Shown piece after piece: positions 62,383-64,000 of a DNA stretch of 64,000 nucleotides. The position numbers and the translations under genes were made by a program. Numbering within the stretch: position 1 is the stretch's first letter; each line of letters begins with the position of its first letter. A model generated the notes under the pieces. That model ran no database searches and was not told where the DNA came from. It saw nothing but the letters and a program-made list of their open reading frames with translations. The DNA comes from Prevotella fusca JCM 17724 (GTDB taxonomy: Bacteria > Bacteroidota > Bacteroidia > Bacteroidales > Bacteroidaceae), in NCBI RefSeq assembly GCF_001262015.1, contig NZ_CP012075.1:930001-994000 (forward strand). Direction: 5' to 3'.

Positions 62383-64000
62383 CTATAAGCTAAAAATGAT
62401 TTTAGCAAGGACTTCCTTAGGACGCAGCATCGTCTCGGTATAAGCAAATGATGTTGTCGTAATCATCCTCTGCCTGTATTCCCTCATACCAAACAGATTG
62501 CTAAGCTGCAAAGAAAACTCATAGTTCTTCTTTTGATAAGATACAGAAATATTAGAGAAGTGCGTGAAAGATGATGCTATATCCTTATTATGATAGAACT
62601 CGCCCATATAGCTGAACTGCCATTTGTCAAGGAAGAAGAACAACGACAAACTCTCCGTGAATAAGCGAATCGGTTTAGATGACAGCATGTTCCGTTCTCT
62701 ACTTCTGAACTGACTTTCTAAAAGATTGCCGGATGCCTCAAGACTAAACCAGCGCAACGGTCGCATAGAAAGTCCCATATAAGTTGTATAGTTACGGGTA
62801 ACAAACGGTTTAGGCGTGTTTCCAATCAACATCGAATAATAATTCCACACCTGTGAAAGTCTTAGCGTTAACATCAGTGAAGCCCAGTCAAATGATTTGG
62901 TAACTTCCTCACTGGTTCTCAACAGGTGAGAATGAGTATATAGGTTAGTGAATGAAGAGTAATAAACACCGTCCAACAGTTTGCCTCTTAGCATCCGGCT
63001 ATCCAATACCGTCAGATAAGAAACAGATGCGTTGGCAAACCATCCCTTGACAATGTCTTTATACCTCAATGCCGAAAGGATGCTGTGATTCCGTGTAGCT
63101 TCCAATTCATTCTTCCCTTGGAAAAACGTTCTGTAACTGCTGAATACAGGTAGCATTGTAGATGAATTGAGCTGCACAGGTATCCAGTGATAGCCATAAC
63201 CAAGCGTCCACTCCGTTCTACCGTTAAGTTCCCAGCCAAAGTGCAGGTTGGGTTCTATGGTTACCTTGCTCTGATGTATTGCTGAATTAGATATGTAATA
63301 CTCATTAATCCTCAGACCAACATTGAGATTACAGTCCTTCGACTTGTAACTAAGCTGTGGGGAAAGAAAGAGATTATGACACCCATACCTATCTTCCCGA
63401 AGACTGTCAGCAGTCAGGTAGTTTGAGACAGAAAGATTCTGCAACAGAGCCTTGCCACCAACAAGGTACGAAAGGTAGATATGCCCCACCCTATGTCTGA
63501 AAGAGGCAGAGACCTCACCTTTCAGTTCCTTCTGATATATCTTCTCCGTTTTTCCGTTAACAAGCAGCAACTCTTCCGGCAGATAATTATAGGACAGGAA
63601 GCCGTTTAAGGTAATACTGTTCTTGTCTTTTATGTTAATTATAGCCTTGGTCCTATTGCTGACTGACATCTTCCGAGGCTGTACAAACTGCCGTATCTGG
63701 TGCCCATTGAACAAGGCATCCCCTACACCTGAATTGAAATCAAGAAATCCTTTCAATGTGTTTTCTACAAATGATTTGTCACGATTTATCTGATAACTCA
63801 TCTCTGCTGTGTACTCCCTCCGATAACTGCGCTGCCTCTGTTCCTCCACAACCATAGAGTCGCCCACTACATTATTATATATAGTCTGTGCATACTGCTG
63901 GTATCTGGAACGATTGAAAAGCGATGTAGCCTGAAGACGTAAATTATCCTTCTTCGGTGTCACGAAACACCAGTTGGTTGCAAAGAGATGTGTATCATTG
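62383..64000 (-). CDS. Outer-membrane beta-barrel protein (5' end outside window)
   Basis: The minus-strand frame is open through position 64000 (ending NDTHLFATNWCFVTPKK before the first visible internal GTG), so the gene starts beyond the edge; 538 residues are visible. The text is a series of beta strands (YLSYLVGGKALLQNLSVSNY, YSMLIGNTPKPFVTRNYTTY) and ends with a strand and the terminal motif AKIIFSL. It resembles the barrel of large Bacteroidetes outer-membrane receptors with a regulatory N-terminal domain, but plug and N-terminus cannot be seen. Confidence 0.8.
   Translation of the reverse strand, partial: NDTHLFATNWCFVTPKKDNLRLQATSLFNRSRYQQYAQTIYNNVVGDSMVVEEQRQRSYRREYTAEMSYQINRDKSFVENTLKGFLDFNSGVGDALFNGHQIRQFVQPRKMSVSNRTKAIINIKDKNSITLNGFLSYNYLPEELLLVNGKTEKIYQKELKGEVSASFRHRVGHIYLSYLVGGKALLQNLSVSNYLTADSLREDRYGCHNLFLSPQLSYKSKDCNLNVGLRINEYYISNSAIHQSKVTIEPNLHFGWELNGRTEWTLGYGYHWIPVQLNSSTMLPVFSSYRTFFQGKNELEATRNHSILSALRYKDIVKGWFANASVSYLTVLDSRMLRGKLLDGVYYSSFTNLYTHSHLLRTSEEVTKSFDWASLMLTLRLSQVWNYYSMLIGNTPKPFVTRNYTTYMGLSMRPLRWFSLEASGNLLESQFRSRERNMLSSKPIRLFTESLSLFFFLDKWQFSYMGEFYHNKDIASSFTHFSNISVSYQKKNYEFSLQLSNLFGMREYRQRMITTTSFAYTETMLRPKEVLAKIIFSL

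Overview
The window looks like a chromosome segment of a Bacteroidota bacterium, most likely Prevotella or a close relative. The evidence is the gene content (TonB-dependent receptor with DUF4249 lipoprotein, type IX-style C-terminal sorting tails, a Bacteroidetes-ordered ATP synthase operon that begins with atpD-atpC, an nqrABCDEF sodium pump, two GHL10/DUF187 glycosidase-like proteins) and the many TAnnTTTG -7 promoter boxes with a TTG or TTTG about 19-20 bp upstream, the promoter type of this phylum.

Layout. 1-5.35 kb (minus strand) is a compact restriction-modification/defence operon: an XRE regulator, a 50-residue protein with an ATGA overlap, a C5 DNA methyltransferase, a PD-(D/E)XK endonuclease with a DUF3883-like end, a second C5 methyltransferase, a NERD nuclease with a zinc ribbon, and an unknown protein cut by the window edge. 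5.4-8.2 kb is a gene graveyard around tRNA-Ser: a frameshifted phage terminase-like remnant, a frameshifted RHS remnant, and a small transposable element with terminal inverted repeats. 8.3-16.9 kb holds pfkA and the complete F1Fo ATP synthase operon (atpD, atpC, an AtpI-like gene, atpB, atpE, atpF, atpH, atpA, atpG), closed by a strong terminator. 17-20.6 kb holds a second transposable-element copy and a family of lineage-specific proteins, one gene of which seems to have been cut in two. 21-24.7 kb is a TonB receptor/DUF4249 pair. 25.3-31.5 kb is a surface polysaccharide group (a flippase and four glycosyltransferases). 31.7-38.9 kb holds secreted proteins and an ECF sigma/anti-sigma/Spy-like operon. 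39.5-46.4 kb holds a HutD-like protein, tandem tRNA-Asp genes, the operon recR-membrane protein-glycosyltransferase-acetyltransferase, an outer-membrane protein and the second GHL10 protein. 47-53.2 kb is the nqr operon. 53.7-64 kb holds a TamB-like protein, ribosomal protein S1, a DUF389 membrane protein and the 3' part of an outer-membrane beta-barrel gene.

Energy genes dominate the housekeeping part. Nqr oxidises NADH and pumps Na+, while the ATP synthase c subunit lacks an obvious Na+ signature, so proton coupling is the simpler reading.

The most unusual structure is non-coding. Nine intergenic places carry short arrays of degenerate units spaced exactly 22 bp apart, with a first unit (GTGCTTAA) and last unit (TTAAGCAC) that are inverted copies of each other. 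Three of the nine lie within or beside mobile elements bounded by GGTTCTTCCGTTAAA inverted repeats with imperfect 8-bp target duplications. A sequence-unrelated array, also with 22-bp spacing, splits nqrA from nqrB, and a 66-bp (3 x 22) triple repeat lies upstream of the TamB gene. I do not recognise this array family. All functional statements come from reading motifs and context; no database search was run.
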